Shown here piece after piece: positions 1 to 8,915 of a stretch of 64,000 nucleotides of DNA. The position numbers were made by a program, and so were the translations under genes. Source of the stretch: Autumnicola edwardsiae (GTDB lineage: Bacteria; Bacteroidota; Bacteroidia; Flavobacteriales; Flavobacteriaceae); NCBI RefSeq assembly GCF_031846505.1, contig NZ_JAVRHP010000002.1, forward strand, positions 1-64,000, in the 5' to 3' direction. The notes beneath the pieces were generated by a model. That model had not been told where the DNA came from, ran no database searches, and was given only the letters and a program-made list of their open reading frames with translations. Position 1 is the stretch's first letter. Each line of letters begins with the position of its first letter.

Positions 1-2
1 GG

Positions 3-215
3 ATTTCTGTAAAAACCGCGGCTATAAGTGTACTGGTGTTCGCTTATTTTATTGAAGCCCTTCAGTATTTTAACATTATCGGTTTTTTAGGGATTGAGGA
101 TCATACTTTACTCAAGATTGTTTTAGGCAGCCATTTTGAATGGGCAGATATGCTTGCCTACACCTTGGGAATTTTCGCAATTTTCGGAATTGAGAAAATT
201 AGGTTAGCACCTTAA
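3..215 (+). CDS. DUF2809 family membrane protein, 3' part
   Basis: The window opens inside this gene. The frame is open from base 3 to the TAA at 213-215, giving the last 70 residues. Two hydrophobic stretches are visible (AAISVLVFAYFIEALQYF and MLAYTLGIFAIFGI), separated by a short loop with the GSHFEWADM motif. This pattern of a helix, a loop with an acidic and aromatic motif, and a final helix is that of DUF2809, a family of small inner-membrane proteins of unknown function. The start codon is outside the window. The family assignment rests on the C-terminal half only. Confidence 0.7.
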   Translation: MSVKTAAISVLVFAYFIEALQYFNIIGFLGIEDHTLLKIVLGSHFEWADMLAYTLGIFAIFGIEKIRLAP

Positions 216-593
216 AAGCTCAATGCCGAAAATTGGCAATTTTCGTGCTTTACTGTTTAACTTATTCTGAAAAATACTCGAACTGAGCTTGTTTTTGGCA
301 AATATCGGTTCAAAATGTCTAAAACATCGTCTTTTTTCTTTTCTACGGAAGAAAAAGCAGAAAAATTGACCTTAAACTGAAGAATATCTGCTCCAAAGAG
401 TATTTGCCACAGATTCTTAGCTGATTTTAGCGGTTATGCGGAATACTGCAGGTCGAAAAATGCCATCTTAAAGCCTTCATTATAATTGCAGTGCGGTTAC
501 AAGAAATATTTTCGGAAATTGTAAAACAGAATCGGGAGATTCTGAATGAAGATTGCCGAAAATGGCAATTTTCAGGCAAAAATAGAACGAGTT
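216..593. other. Intergenic stretch with a palindromic repeat
   Basis: This 378-base gap holds no convincing gene. It contains a perfect 19-base palindrome at 227-245 and a related copy at 554-574, next to the methyltransferase start. Most of the rest is AT-rich with no feature I can name. Confidence 0.5.
227..245. repeat. Dispersed palindrome CGAAAATTGGCAATTTTCG
   Basis: The two 9-base arms are exact reverse complements around a single G. Partial copies occur at 554-574, 50694-50711 and 59357-59370. The position just after the DUF2809 stop suggests it might also act as a weak terminator, but there is no T-run. Confidence 0.6.
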
Positions 594-1235
594 ATGCAAA
601 TTCAGCAATGTCCGCTTTGTGAGAACAACGGTATTCCTTTTTTTCAGTCTGAAAAGGAGCAGTATTACGAGTGTGTTTATTGCAAGGGAATTTTTGTTCC
701 CAAACACCTGCTTCCTGGGCCCCAGGACGAAATCAACAGGTACATTTCGCACAATAACGATGTTGAAGATCCCGGTTACCGGCAATTTGTTTCGCCTGTA
801 GTAGAGGAAATTCTTCAGCATTTTGATGCCTCCCGGCATAAAGGGCTGGATTTTGGCGCAGGAACAGGTCCTGTTATTTCAAAAATGCTTCAGGATAAAG
901 ATTTCAAAATTGCTCCTTACGATCCGTTCTTTCAGGATAATCGGGAACTACTTCAGCATAAATACAACTTTATTGCCTGTTGCGAAGTGATGGAACATTT
1001 TCATTTTCCGCGGAAGGAATTCCGCAGACTCAAACAATTGCTGCTTCCGGGAGGGAAACTATTTTGTATGACGCACCTTTATAATCCAAAAATTGAGTTT
1101 AAAAACTGGTATTATAAAAATGATCGCACACATGTATTTATATACCAGGAAGAGACGCTGAAGTACATTAAGGAAGAATTCGGTTTTTCAGATTTTTATG
1201 TAAAAGAGCGCCTTATTGTGTTTTCCATTGCCTGA
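594..1235 (+). CDS. Class I SAM-dependent methyltransferase with N-terminal zinc-ribbon
   Basis: Probably transfers a methyl group from S-adenosylmethionine to an unknown substrate in the cytoplasm. The N-terminus carries two Cys-x2-Cys pairs (CPLC and CVYC, about 22 residues apart) that look like a zinc knuckle. The SAM-binding glycine motif follows (GLDFGAGTGP), then CCEVMEHFHFP, which matches the post-motif region of Methyltransf_11/12 type proteins. An in-frame ATG at 546 would add 16 residues, but those codons lie on a dispersed palindrome copy (554-574), so I prefer the ATG at 594, which puts the protein start just before the Cys motif (213 aa). No neighbour suggests a substrate. Confidence 0.75.
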   Translation: MQIQQCPLCENNGIPFFQSEKEQYYECVYCKGIFVPKHLLPGPQDEINRYISHNNDVEDPGYRQFVSPVVEEILQHFDASRHKGLDFGAGTGPVISKMLQDKDFKIAPYDPFFQDNRELLQHKYNFIACCEVMEHFHFPRKEFRRLKQLLLPGGKLFCMTHLYNPKIEFKNWYYKNDRTHVFIYQEETLKYIKEEFGFSDFYVKERLIVFSIA

Positions 1236-1484
1236 TATTCTACGGTTTTCCTGCAAGCTTTTTAAAACCTGTGTGTAAGTCAAGTGATCTTATAAAGTTT
1301 AGGAGGAAAAAAGGATAATTGCAATACGCGATATCCATTCCTTATTTTTTATCTTAAACAATAAAGTACAATCGAATAATTTTTTATTTACTTCTGAAAA
1401 AAAGCCTTAGAAATTTTGAATAATAAAGATTATAAACATAGTTTTAACATTATTGATAATCTTCTTAAAAAAAACAACAGGAAA

Positions 1485-2249
1485 ATGAAAAAATCCACCA
1501 ACGGGATTGGGTTAGCTTTTTTAGCACTTTTAATAATTCCAACTATGGCAAACTCGCAAAACGACAATGATCTTCCTCCTGAGGCTACCGAATTTTATGA
1601 GCCTGTTCCTAAGAAAATTCAGGCAGGTTCACAACCGGGCGAAGCCCCATCAGACGCTATTGTCCTTTTTGATGGTACAAACCTGGATGCATGGCAAAAT
1701 GCCGAAGATGGGAGCACCGCAAACTGGAATATTTCAGATGGAAATTTTAGCGTTAATCCGGGTTCAGGACCAATTAAAACCCGGGAGGAATTTGGCGATG
1801 TTCAGTTACACCTGGAATGGCGGGCACCTCAGGAAATTAAAGGAGAAGGCCAGGGACGTGGCAACAGCGGGGTATTTCTTATGAACAACTACGAAGTGCA
1901 GATCCTGGATTCTTATGAAAGCAAAACCTACACCAACGGGCAGGCCGGGAGTATTTATAAACAATCACCGCCATTGGTAAACGCCACAAAATCCCCGGAA
2001 GAATGGAATGTTTACGATATTATCTTCAGGTCACCGCGTTTTAATAAAGACGGAATGTTGATAAAACCGGCCACAGTAACCGTGCTGCATAACGGAGTAC
2101 TGGTCCAGGAGCATTTTGAAATAAAAGGACCAACCGTTTACACCGGGATTCCGCATTATACTGCTCATGCAGAAAAACTTCCTATTCGTCTTCAGGATCA
2201 CGGAAATCCTGTAAGCTTCAGGAATATATGGGTAAGAGATTTAGACTAA
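1485..2249 (+). CDS. DUF1080 (3-keto-disaccharide hydrolase) family secreted protein
   Basis: About 254 residues with a signal peptide (MKKSTNGIGLAFLALLII, then a cut near ANSQ), so it is probably periplasmic. The body is one DUF1080/LamG-like beta-sandwich domain: it starts with AIVLFDGTNLDAWQ, contains GNSGVFLMNNYEVQILDSY in the middle and ends with PIRLQDHGNPVSFRNIWVRDL, all hallmark segments. Family members hydrolyse 3-keto-glycosides or bind glycans; the substrate here is unknown. A TTG start at 1416 is possible, but the ATG at 1485 has an AGGAAA before it and starts directly with the signal peptide. It is followed after about 20 bases by a Gfo/Idh/MocA oxidoreductase, a common pairing in 3-keto-sugar metabolism. 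Confidence 0.85.
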   Translation: MKKSTNGIGLAFLALLIIPTMANSQNDNDLPPEATEFYEPVPKKIQAGSQPGEAPSDAIVLFDGTNLDAWQNAEDGSTANWNISDGNFSVNPGSGPIKTREEFGDVQLHLEWRAPQEIKGEGQGRGNSGVFLMNNYEVQILDSYESKTYTNGQAGSIYKQSPPLVNATKSPEEWNVYDIIFRSPRFNKDGMLIKPATVTVLHNGVLVQEHFEIKGPTVYTGIPHYTAHAEKLPIRLQDHGNPVSFRNIWVRDLD

Positions 2250-2270
2250 AATTCAACAAGAATAGAAAAT

Positions 2271-3617
2271 ATGAACGACAAAAACACAAGAAGGAGCTTT
2301 ATTAAAAAGTCGTCCTTAGCGGCTGCAGGATTAAGTTTACCGTTTTCTGCAATGCCTTTTTCAGCAGATATTTTAAAAGTTGCTCCCAGCGATCAGCTTA
2401 ATTTTGGACTTATTGGCTGTAAAGGAATGGGATGGGCTGATATGCAGAGCCATTATAAAATTCCCGGAGTGAATTGCGTTGCACTTGCAGATATCGATCA
2501 AAGGGTTTTGGACGAAAGGTCTGCAGGAGTGAAGGAAATAGGAGGGAAAAGTCCGAAACAATATAAAGATTACCGCAAACTTCTGGAAGATAAAGATATT
2601 GATGTCGTGATTATTGGTACGCCAGATCATTGGCACTGCCTTAACACGGTGCATGCCCTGCAGGCTGGGAAACATGTTTATGTGGAAAAGCCTTTGGCCA
2701 ACAGCATACAGGAATGTGATGTGATGTTAGGTGCAGCCAACCGGCATGATAAAATGATACAGGTAGGGCAGTGGCAAAGGAGTGGTAAACATTATGACGA
2801 GGCGATAAAATATGTACAATCTGGTAAGCTGGGCAATATAAGACTGGTAAAATGCTGGGCTTACCAGGGCTGGATGAATCCTGTTCCTGTAAAACCTAGT
2901 ACTCCGCCGCCACCTGGAGTAGATTACGATATGTGGCTGGGCCCGGCGCCAGACCGTCCTTTTAATGAAAATCGTTTTCATTTTGATTTCCGGTGGTTCT
3001 GGGATTATGCAGGTGGTTTAATGACCGACTGGGGAGTGCATGAAATTGATATCGCGCTATATGCCATGCAGGCAAAAGCTCCAAAATCCATACTGGCTTC
3101 CGGAGGTAAATTTGCCTATCCTAACGATGCTTCAGAAACTCCCGATACGCTGCAAACCGTTTACGAATTTGAAGATTTTAATCTTTTGTGGGAGCACGCT
3201 ACAGGAATAGATGGTGGTAATTACGGAAGGAATGAGGGAATTGCTTTTATAGGAAATAATGGAACCCTGGTGGTAAACCGGGGCGGCTGGGAAGTGATTC
3301 CCGAAGGCGAGAACAAAGACGGTGAATGGATTACAAAACTAAACAGGGTGGAACAGCAGGATGCGCAGGGAAGTGCCCTGGATAGTCACACTAAAAACTT
3401 TGTGGAAAGTATTAAGACCAACGATGCTTCTAAACTTAACTGCGGAATAGAAGCAGGGCATGCGGCCGCAGTAACAGCCCACATGGGAAATATCGCCTAT
3501 AAGACGGGCGAGAAAATCTATTGGAACGAACAGGAAAGATCCTTTAAAAGAAGTGAAGCAGCCAATAAGCTTGTACAAGCCGATTATCACAATGGGTGGA
3601 AAATGCCGAACGTATAG
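2271..3617 (+). CDS. Gfo/Idh/MocA family oxidoreductase, secreted
   Basis: An NAD(P)-dependent sugar oxidoreductase of 448 residues. The N-terminus has a twin-arginine-type signal (TRRSFIKKSSLAAAGLSLPF), suggesting folded export to the periplasm with cofactor bound. The Rossmann domain begins at LNFGLIGCKGMGWADM and contains DVVIIGTPDHWHCLNTVHAL and the conserved EKPLANS (Lys of the EKP motif). The C-terminal domain has WFWDYAGGLMTDWGVHEIDIAL, typical of the family. It is co-directional with the DUF1080 gene and likely co-transcribed. Exported members with this signal are common in Bacteroidota and often act on keto-glycosides or glycosides; the actual substrate cannot be read from the sequence. 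Confidence 0.85.
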   Translation: MNDKNTRRSFIKKSSLAAAGLSLPFSAMPFSADILKVAPSDQLNFGLIGCKGMGWADMQSHYKIPGVNCVALADIDQRVLDERSAGVKEIGGKSPKQYKDYRKLLEDKDIDVVIIGTPDHWHCLNTVHALQAGKHVYVEKPLANSIQECDVMLGAANRHDKMIQVGQWQRSGKHYDEAIKYVQSGKLGNIRLVKCWAYQGWMNPVPVKPSTPPPPGVDYDMWLGPAPDRPFNENRFHFDFRWFWDYAGGLMTDWGVHEIDIALYAMQAKAPKSILASGGKFAYPNDASETPDTLQTVYEFEDFNLLWEHATGIDGGNYGRNEGIAFIGNNGTLVVNRGGWEVIPEGENKDGEWITKLNRVEQQDAQGSALDSHTKNFVESIKTNDASKLNCGIEAGHAAAVTAHMGNIAYKTGEKIYWNEQERSFKRSEAANKLVQADYHNGWKMPNV

Positions 3618-3631
3618 ACCTCTAAACAAAA

Positions 3632-3665
3632 ATAATGCAGGCCTGCAATAGCAGACCTGCATTAT
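3632..3665 (+). terminator. Hairpin after the Gfo/Idh gene
   Basis: ATAATGCAGG pairs with CCTGCATTAT and the inner CTGC pairs with GCAG, leaving one C-A mismatch and an AATA loop. It starts 14 bases after the stop of the oxidoreductase. There is no long T-run, so it may act with the next hairpin. Confidence 0.6.
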
Positions 3666-3677
3666 CAAATTATATAG

Positions 3678-3716
3678 AAACCACGGGTATATTTTAAGCT
3701 ACTCGTGGTTTTTTTA
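3678..3716. terminator. Bidirectional terminator between convergent genes
   Basis: AAACCACGGGTA and TACTCGTGGTTT form a 12-bp stem with one wobble pair and a 12-base loop, followed by a T-run. It lies between the convergent oxidoreductase and GH115 genes and has A-runs or T-runs on both sides, so it can serve both. Confidence 0.8.
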
Positions 3717-3717
3717 T

Positions 3718-6585
3718 TTATTCCGCTTTGGCGCTCATTGGCGGGCCAAGATAGGAGTCTTCAATTTCTTCCGTTTTAATAAGGATTTTCTGAAGCACAA
3801 TTCCCGGGTCTACCGCCCAAACCTTTAGCCTGTGTGCACCGTCGCTCTCCAGGTTGAAATTTGTCTTTACCACAGTGGCGTTATTGGCTACCGAAGTATC
3901 CCAGTTATCGCCAGTACCTTCCTGTAAATTCAGGATCTTTGGCTCCTTGCCATCAATGGAAACCGCAAAACGTAATCCGCCCCTGTCTAGAAAATCCAGG
4001 CTGGGAGATAAGGTAAATTCCATTTCAACTTCTCCTGAACTAAATGCAAAGAAATCATAATTAAGCGACGGATTATTTTCGCTAAATTCTTCTCCGGGTT
4101 TTATTTTTCCTGAAGACATGGCAGAACCTGTTTTTCCTAAATTTGGGACTAACTGCCATTCATTGTCACCACTGGTTTTTTCTGAATATTTTGTTGCCGG
4201 GATAGCAACATAACCGTTGCTTTCCACAAAACCTGTAATTTCTTCTGAAGGATTTCTAATAGCAGCAAGAACCTGTACTTTTGTTCTTCCCGGGCCTTTT
4301 ATAATAAGCGGAACTTCATGCTCTCCTTTTGGGGCTTTGTCCCAATCCACACTAACCAAAACTCGTTCCTGATCATCTACTTTACCTTTTTCTGAAGAAA
4401 GTTTTATCCAGTCTTCTTTGTTCTTGATTTTGTATTTGAAATCTTCCTGGCCTTTATTAAAAATGTCTACATAAAAGCTTTGATCGTTATAAGGGTCAAA
4501 CATGGGAAGCACCGCTTCCTGGCCTTTTGCTGCCTGCGTGGGCCACGAATTTGTAGATCCTTCCACAGCAATGCCCATAGCCGCTTCTTCCGGCACTTCT
4601 ATCTTTTTTACTTCCGGCATACTTTGTTCTTCCGGTTGTTGCCAGTAGGTGTAGCCAATATGGTTTTGCGACATCATATGGTTCCATTTTCCATCGGCCA
4701 GCTCGTTGTGATAATATTCAGTGAGTTCTGCATCTTTTTGGTAATACTGCTCAACTTCATCTGCATAATTATTTGCAATCGCCCGGCCTTGTTTGGCATA
4801 CAACCTGTTTTTAGCGGTAGCCACATAGAGCCTGTTGAGGTTTGCTGAAGCTTTTACCGGAAACAAGACAAGCTGATAAAATGCATCCCGGTATCGCTCC
4901 GGAATTTCATCATAAATCTCTTCTGCCTGCTCTTCTATTCGGGAATAATCTTCCAAAACCCTTTCGGCTTCGTTATAGCTGGTGATGCTATAGGTTTCTG
5001 CGCTTAAAAGTTCCGGCTTTCTTCGGCTGTTGTACTTTGTATATTTTTCAAGAATATTAGCTGTTTCTTCAGCATATTCTTTCCCAAACTGCTTTTCTGC
5101 CCATTTCCTGGTATATTCAGGAAGATCTTCCGCAGTAATTTTTTCAGGATCCCAAGCGTAATCCAGGAAGAAACTGGTGGGAAATTCCATAGGCTTAATA
5201 TCACCCACGTTCACAATCCACAGCCTGTCAGCTCCAAATTGGTAGGCGAGGTTCATTTGTTCCCAAACCCTGGAAATCTGGGTGGTGTTGATCCATTTAT
5301 AATTCCGTGGGCCGCCAACGTAATCAAAATGATAATAAATTCCGTAGCCGCCAGCTCGTTCTTCTTCTTCGGGATTTGGCAATTTCCTGATATTCCCCCA
5401 GTTGTCATCGGCCAGCAAGAGAGTAACATCATCTGGTACGCGCATTCCCTGGTCGTAATAATCCTGGACTTCCTTGTAAAGCGCCCAAACCTGCGGAGTC
5501 TCTTCTGTAGGTTTTCCGGTTACTTCAGCAATAATACGGCGTTGGTCTTCTACCACGCTTTCCAGCAGACTAATAGCCGTGCCTTCGCTCATAGGTTCGT
5601 CACCATCGCCACGCATCCCAATGGTAACCACACTTTCGTTATCGCCCATACGTTCCATTCCTTCTCTCCAGAATTGCTGAAGATTTTTGGGATTGGTATT
5701 ATAATTCCATTCTCCCTCACCATAGCGGCGCCACTCATCGTGCGCCCGCATTAGCGGTTCGTGGTGGGAAGTTCCTATTACCACGCCATACTCATTGGCG
5801 ATAATTGGGTTTTTTGGGTCATCATCATAAAACGCCCTTCCCCACATAGCCGGCCATAAATAATTTCCTTTTAGCCTGAGGATAAGCTCAAAAACATGCT
5901 CGTAAAATTCGCTGTTAAAGCCGCCAAAATTCTCTGTAGCCCAACCTGCAAGGGCGGGAGCTTCATCGTTAATAAAAATTCCGCGGTATTTTACTTTCGG
6001 GGAGCCGTCAGAATATTTTCCGGATTTTATGTACAAATTTTCGGTTTTTTTAGCCGGAACATCTGCCCACCAGTACCACGGAGAAACGCCAATTTCTTCG
6101 GAAACATCATACATCCCGAAAATAGTTCCCCTTTTGTCACTTCCGGCGATTACCAGGGCTTTTTTTACATTCGGCATTGGATTTTCGACTACCTGAATGG
6201 TAAAAGTTTCCCATTTTCCGGTTAATCCTGAAACGTCTAATTTTCCGCTTCCTGCCAACCGATCGATCAAGCGGCTTTTTCCCAGCGTCCCTATGATAAC
6301 TGCCGTTTCGGAATTAATTTCTACGGAAGTATTCAACTGCGGAAGCCTTCCGGTTACCCTTTCAATATCCTGCGTAAAATCTTCAGCAACATAATGTACT
6401 CCTTTAAAATCTTCAGAATCAATATAAATATTTGGCAATTCTGAAGCTGAAGCCAGCTCAAAAGATCCTTCAGTTTCAGAATTTGTTACATAAGAATCCT
6501 GTGCAAAACTAAAAACCGGTAAAAGGATCGCCAGCAAAATATATTGCCGATAATTGTAGTTTTTGATGCTGCTCTTAATTTTCAT
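3718..6585 (-). CDS. GH115 xylan alpha-1,2-glucuronidase
   Basis: Removes glucuronate or 4-O-methylglucuronate side chains from xylan or large xylo-oligosaccharides, including internal residues, which GH67 cannot do. About 955 residues with a signal peptide (hydrophobic ILLAILLPVFSFAQ), so it acts in the periplasm or outside. GH115 landmarks: GTLGKSRLI, GSDKRGTIFGMYDVSEEIGV, SPWYWWADVP, then RGIFINDEAPALAGW, and LKGNYLWPAMWGRAFYDDDP, with the C-terminal GH115 beta domain over about the last 170 residues. The longer frame begins with TTG at 6606; the ATG at 6585 sits directly after the GH10 stop and is preferred. It is the last gene of the leftward GH67-SDR-uxuA-GH10-GH115 operon. Confidence 0.92.
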   Translation of the reverse strand: MKIKSSIKNYNYRQYILLAILLPVFSFAQDSYVTNSETEGSFELASASELPNIYIDSEDFKGVHYVAEDFTQDIERVTGRLPQLNTSVEINSETAVIIGTLGKSRLIDRLAGSGKLDVSGLTGKWETFTIQVVENPMPNVKKALVIAGSDKRGTIFGMYDVSEEIGVSPWYWWADVPAKKTENLYIKSGKYSDGSPKVKYRGIFINDEAPALAGWATENFGGFNSEFYEHVFELILRLKGNYLWPAMWGRAFYDDDPKNPIIANEYGVVIGTSHHEPLMRAHDEWRRYGEGEWNYNTNPKNLQQFWREGMERMGDNESVVTIGMRGDGDEPMSEGTAISLLESVVEDQRRIIAEVTGKPTEETPQVWALYKEVQDYYDQGMRVPDDVTLLLADDNWGNIRKLPNPEEEERAGGYGIYYHFDYVGGPRNYKWINTTQISRVWEQMNLAYQFGADRLWIVNVGDIKPMEFPTSFFLDYAWDPEKITAEDLPEYTRKWAEKQFGKEYAEETANILEKYTKYNSRRKPELLSAETYSITSYNEAERVLEDYSRIEEQAEEIYDEIPERYRDAFYQLVLFPVKASANLNRLYVATAKNRLYAKQGRAIANNYADEVEQYYQKDAELTEYYHNELADGKWNHMMSQNHIGYTYWQQPEEQSMPEVKKIEVPEEAAMGIAVEGSTNSWPTQAAKGQEAVLPMFDPYNDQSFYVDIFNKGQEDFKYKIKNKEDWIKLSSEKGKVDDQERVLVSVDWDKAPKGEHEVPLIIKGPGRTKVQVLAAIRNPSEEITGFVESNGYVAIPATKYSEKTSGDNEWQLVPNLGKTGSAMSSGKIKPGEEFSENNPSLNYDFFAFSSGEVEMEFTLSPSLDFLDRGGLRFAVSIDGKEPKILNLQEGTGDNWDTSVANNATVVKTNFNLESDGAHRLKVWAVDPGIVLQKILIKTEEIEDSYLGPPMSAKAE

Positions 6586-6586
6586 A

Positions 6587-7726
6587 TTAATCTTCGTTTT
6601 CTTCAAATTCTATGACTTCATAATAGGCCTCTTTTGGCTCGTAATCTTCATCAAAAAGCAACGGATAATTTTTGCGGCCCGGCACAGGATAATAATCCAG
6701 CCAGCTATAGGCATCAGCAATATTCCAGAAGGTTAGGCCGGTCATAACTTCTTTATAATCGCGGAATACTTTAAAAAACATTTTATACTTTTCAATCTGT
6801 TTTTCCTGAAGTTCGGGAGTAAATTCGTCAGATTCGTCTTCACGCATTTCACGGCGCTCCTTTTCCCAGGGGTAAAGCGAAACATCCAACTCTGTAATCT
6901 GTACTTCCAAACCTAAAGAAGAATACATATCCATGGCTTTTCTAAGCTCTTCTTCTGAAGGACTGTAAATAGACCAGTGCCCCTGTATTCCCACACCGTC
7001 TATTGGCACGTCGCGGTCTACAAGCGTTTTTAGCAGTTTGTAGATTCTATCTCTTTTTTCGGGAATTATGGCGTTATAATCGTTGTAAAAAAGTTTTGCT
7101 TCAGGATCTGCCTCGTGTGCATATTCAAAAGCTTTAATGATAAAATCTTCTCCCAGAATCTCATACCATTCAGATGTTCTTAAGAATTCTTCAGGGTTAT
7201 CTGCAATGGCTTCATTTACAACATCCCACGCATAGATTGTGCCTTTGTAGCGGGAAACCACGGTGTCGATATGATTCTTCATTCGCTGCAGAAGTTCTTC
7301 CTTGCTCACCTGCCCGCCGTCTTGTGCTTTAAAAATCCAATCCCCGGTTTGTTGATGCCATACTAAGGCATGTCCCCGCATCTTCATATCATTTTCGCGG
7401 GCGAAATTGGCAATTTTATCTGCAGCTTCCCAGGAATAGCGGTCTTGTTCTGGATGAATTTCTCCCATTTTCATCACATTCTCCGGTGTAAGGCTGTTGT
7501 AATGTTGCAGGATTAATTCTTTGGATTTTCCTTCAAATGAATTAGGGGCAACCGCAACGCCTACAGGAAAATATTCTGAATAATAATCTTTAAGACCTTT
7601 CTCCTGTTCCTGTTCTTGGGTAGTTGTAGCTGCAACTTCGTTATTTTCTTCAGAACCCGATTTGCATCCTACAAAAAGGATGGAGCAAACAAGTAAAAGG
7701 TTTATTTTTTTATAAATGTTCTTCAT
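6587..7726 (-). CDS. GH10 endo-1,4-beta-xylanase, lipoprotein
   Basis: Cuts the beta-1,4-xylan backbone. 379 residues, close to a bare GH10 catalytic domain. The N-terminus has a lipobox (ILFVGC, Cys21), so it is membrane-anchored, facing the periplasm or the surface. The acid/base Glu is expected at 172 in WDVVNEA and the nucleophile Glu at 279 in VQITELDVS. Other GH10 landmarks are NSLTPENVMKMGEI, RGHALVWHQQ and GVGIQGHWS. It has no carbohydrate-binding insert, unlike the two other GH10 genes of this window, and probably trims imported oligosaccharides. The start follows the uxuA stop by 9 bases and its stop touches the GH115 start. Confidence 0.95.
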   Translation of the reverse strand: MKNIYKKINLLLVCSILFVGCKSGSEENNEVAATTTQEQEQEKGLKDYYSEYFPVGVAVAPNSFEGKSKELILQHYNSLTPENVMKMGEIHPEQDRYSWEAADKIANFARENDMKMRGHALVWHQQTGDWIFKAQDGGQVSKEELLQRMKNHIDTVVSRYKGTIYAWDVVNEAIADNPEEFLRTSEWYEILGEDFIIKAFEYAHEADPEAKLFYNDYNAIIPEKRDRIYKLLKTLVDRDVPIDGVGIQGHWSIYSPSEEELRKAMDMYSSLGLEVQITELDVSLYPWEKERREMREDESDEFTPELQEKQIEKYKMFFKVFRDYKEVMTGLTFWNIADAYSWLDYYPVPGRKNYPLLFDEDYEPKEAYYEVIEFEENED

Positions 7727-7735
7727 TTGTTGGTT

Positions 7736-8914
7736 TTAGTCTTTATGCTGAATACTTCTTTCGAGACCTTTTTCAAGTCCTCTCAATTCGGCAAGGCCTT
7801 TTAATCTTCCGATTAAGGAATAACCGGGGTAGTAATTCCTGTGATCTTCGGCAGAATGCAGGTAGCCGTGATCTGGCCGCATTGGCAAACTGATCTTTTT
7901 TTCATTCATATAAGAAAGAATTCGACTAACAACTTCCGTCATAGGAACAGCACCGTCCAGGTGATCTGATTCCCGGAAAATCCCGTTGGTTTCGTGCTTT
8001 ACATTTCTTAAATGTAGAAAATGTATCCTGTCTTTAGATTTTTCAAATATTTCAACAAGATCATTTTCCGGTCTTCCGCCGAGGGAGCCGGTGCAGTAGC
8101 AAAGGCCGTTGGCTTTAATATCAACCTCCTTCAAAATATGCTCAATATCGGCCTGGGTGCTCACTACTCTTGGAAGTCCCAGAACAGAAAACGGAGGATC
8201 GTCTGGATGTATCGCCAATTGCACTCCTGCTTCCTGTGCCACCGGGGAAACTTCAGACAAAAAATGGATAAGATTCTGCCTTAGTTTGTTGTCGTCTATA
8301 TGATCGTAAGCTTTTAGCTGTTCTTTAATTACTTCGGGAGTAAAACTTTCAGAACTACCCGGGAGTCCCAGTAATACATTGCTGAACAATCTTTCTTTTT
8401 CTTCTGAAGAAAGATTTTCACCAGTCTTGCGGGCTTCTTCTATTTCTTCTTCAGAATAATCTTTTTCAGCATTTTCCCTTTTCAGAAGAAAGAGGTCGAA
8501 AAAGGCAAATTTCGCAGGATGATACCTCAGCACCTTAGAACCATCTTCATTTTCAAAATCATGATCTGTTCTAAGCCAGTCCAGGATTGGCATAAAATTA
8601 TATGTGATTACTTTCAGGCCACATTCAGCAACATTTTTAATGCTCTGCTTGTAGTTTTCTATAAGCTGTTTATAATTTCCTGTTTGTCTCTTAATATCTT
8701 CATGAACCGGAAGGCTTTCTATAACTTTCCATTCCAGACCGGCATCTTCTATGGTTTTGATTCGCTCGTTAATATCTTTCACCTGCCATACATCGCCCAC
8801 GGGTACCTGGTGCAGGGCGGTCACAATTCCTGTAACACCTGCCTGCTTCAGTTCTTTTAAAGAAATAATATCCTGCGGCCCGTACCACCGCATGGTCTGC
8901 GTCATGTTATACAT
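7736..8914 (-). CDS. uxuA: Mannonate dehydratase
   Basis: Converts D-mannonate to 2-keto-3-deoxy-D-gluconate (EC 4.2.1.8) in the cytoplasm, the third step of glucuronate breakdown. 392 residues, the normal length for the family. The N-terminus MRWYGPQDIISLKELKQAG followed by VTGIVTALHQVPVGDVW is the UxuA signature. Further conserved parts are YNFMPILDWLRTD, LAIHPDDPPFSVLGLPR, NGLCYCTGSLGG and MRPDHGYLHS with its metal-binding and catalytic His and Asp. It starts one base after the SDR stop, implying translational coupling, and lies 9 bases before GH10, tying uronate catabolism to glucuronoxylan cleavage. Confidence 0.95.
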   Translation of the reverse strand: MYNMTQTMRWYGPQDIISLKELKQAGVTGIVTALHQVPVGDVWQVKDINERIKTIEDAGLEWKVIESLPVHEDIKRQTGNYKQLIENYKQSIKNVAECGLKVITYNFMPILDWLRTDHDFENEDGSKVLRYHPAKFAFFDLFLLKRENAEKDYSEEEIEEARKTGENLSSEEKERLFSNVLLGLPGSSESFTPEVIKEQLKAYDHIDDNKLRQNLIHFLSEVSPVAQEAGVQLAIHPDDPPFSVLGLPRVVSTQADIEHILKEVDIKANGLCYCTGSLGGRPENDLVEIFEKSKDRIHFLHLRNVKHETNGIFRESDHLDGAVPMTEVVSRILSYMNEKKISLPMRPDHGYLHSAEDHRNYYPGYSLIGRLKGLAELRGLEKGLERSIQHKD

Positions 8915-8915
8915 C

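Noticed and set aside
480..839. 119-codon minus-strand frame
   Set aside because: It lies antisense over the methyltransferase start, has no recognisable domain, and its composition looks like a shadow frame.
5239..5754. 171-codon plus-strand frame inside GH115
   Set aside because: Fully antisense to a convincing GH115 gene; residues show no domain pattern.
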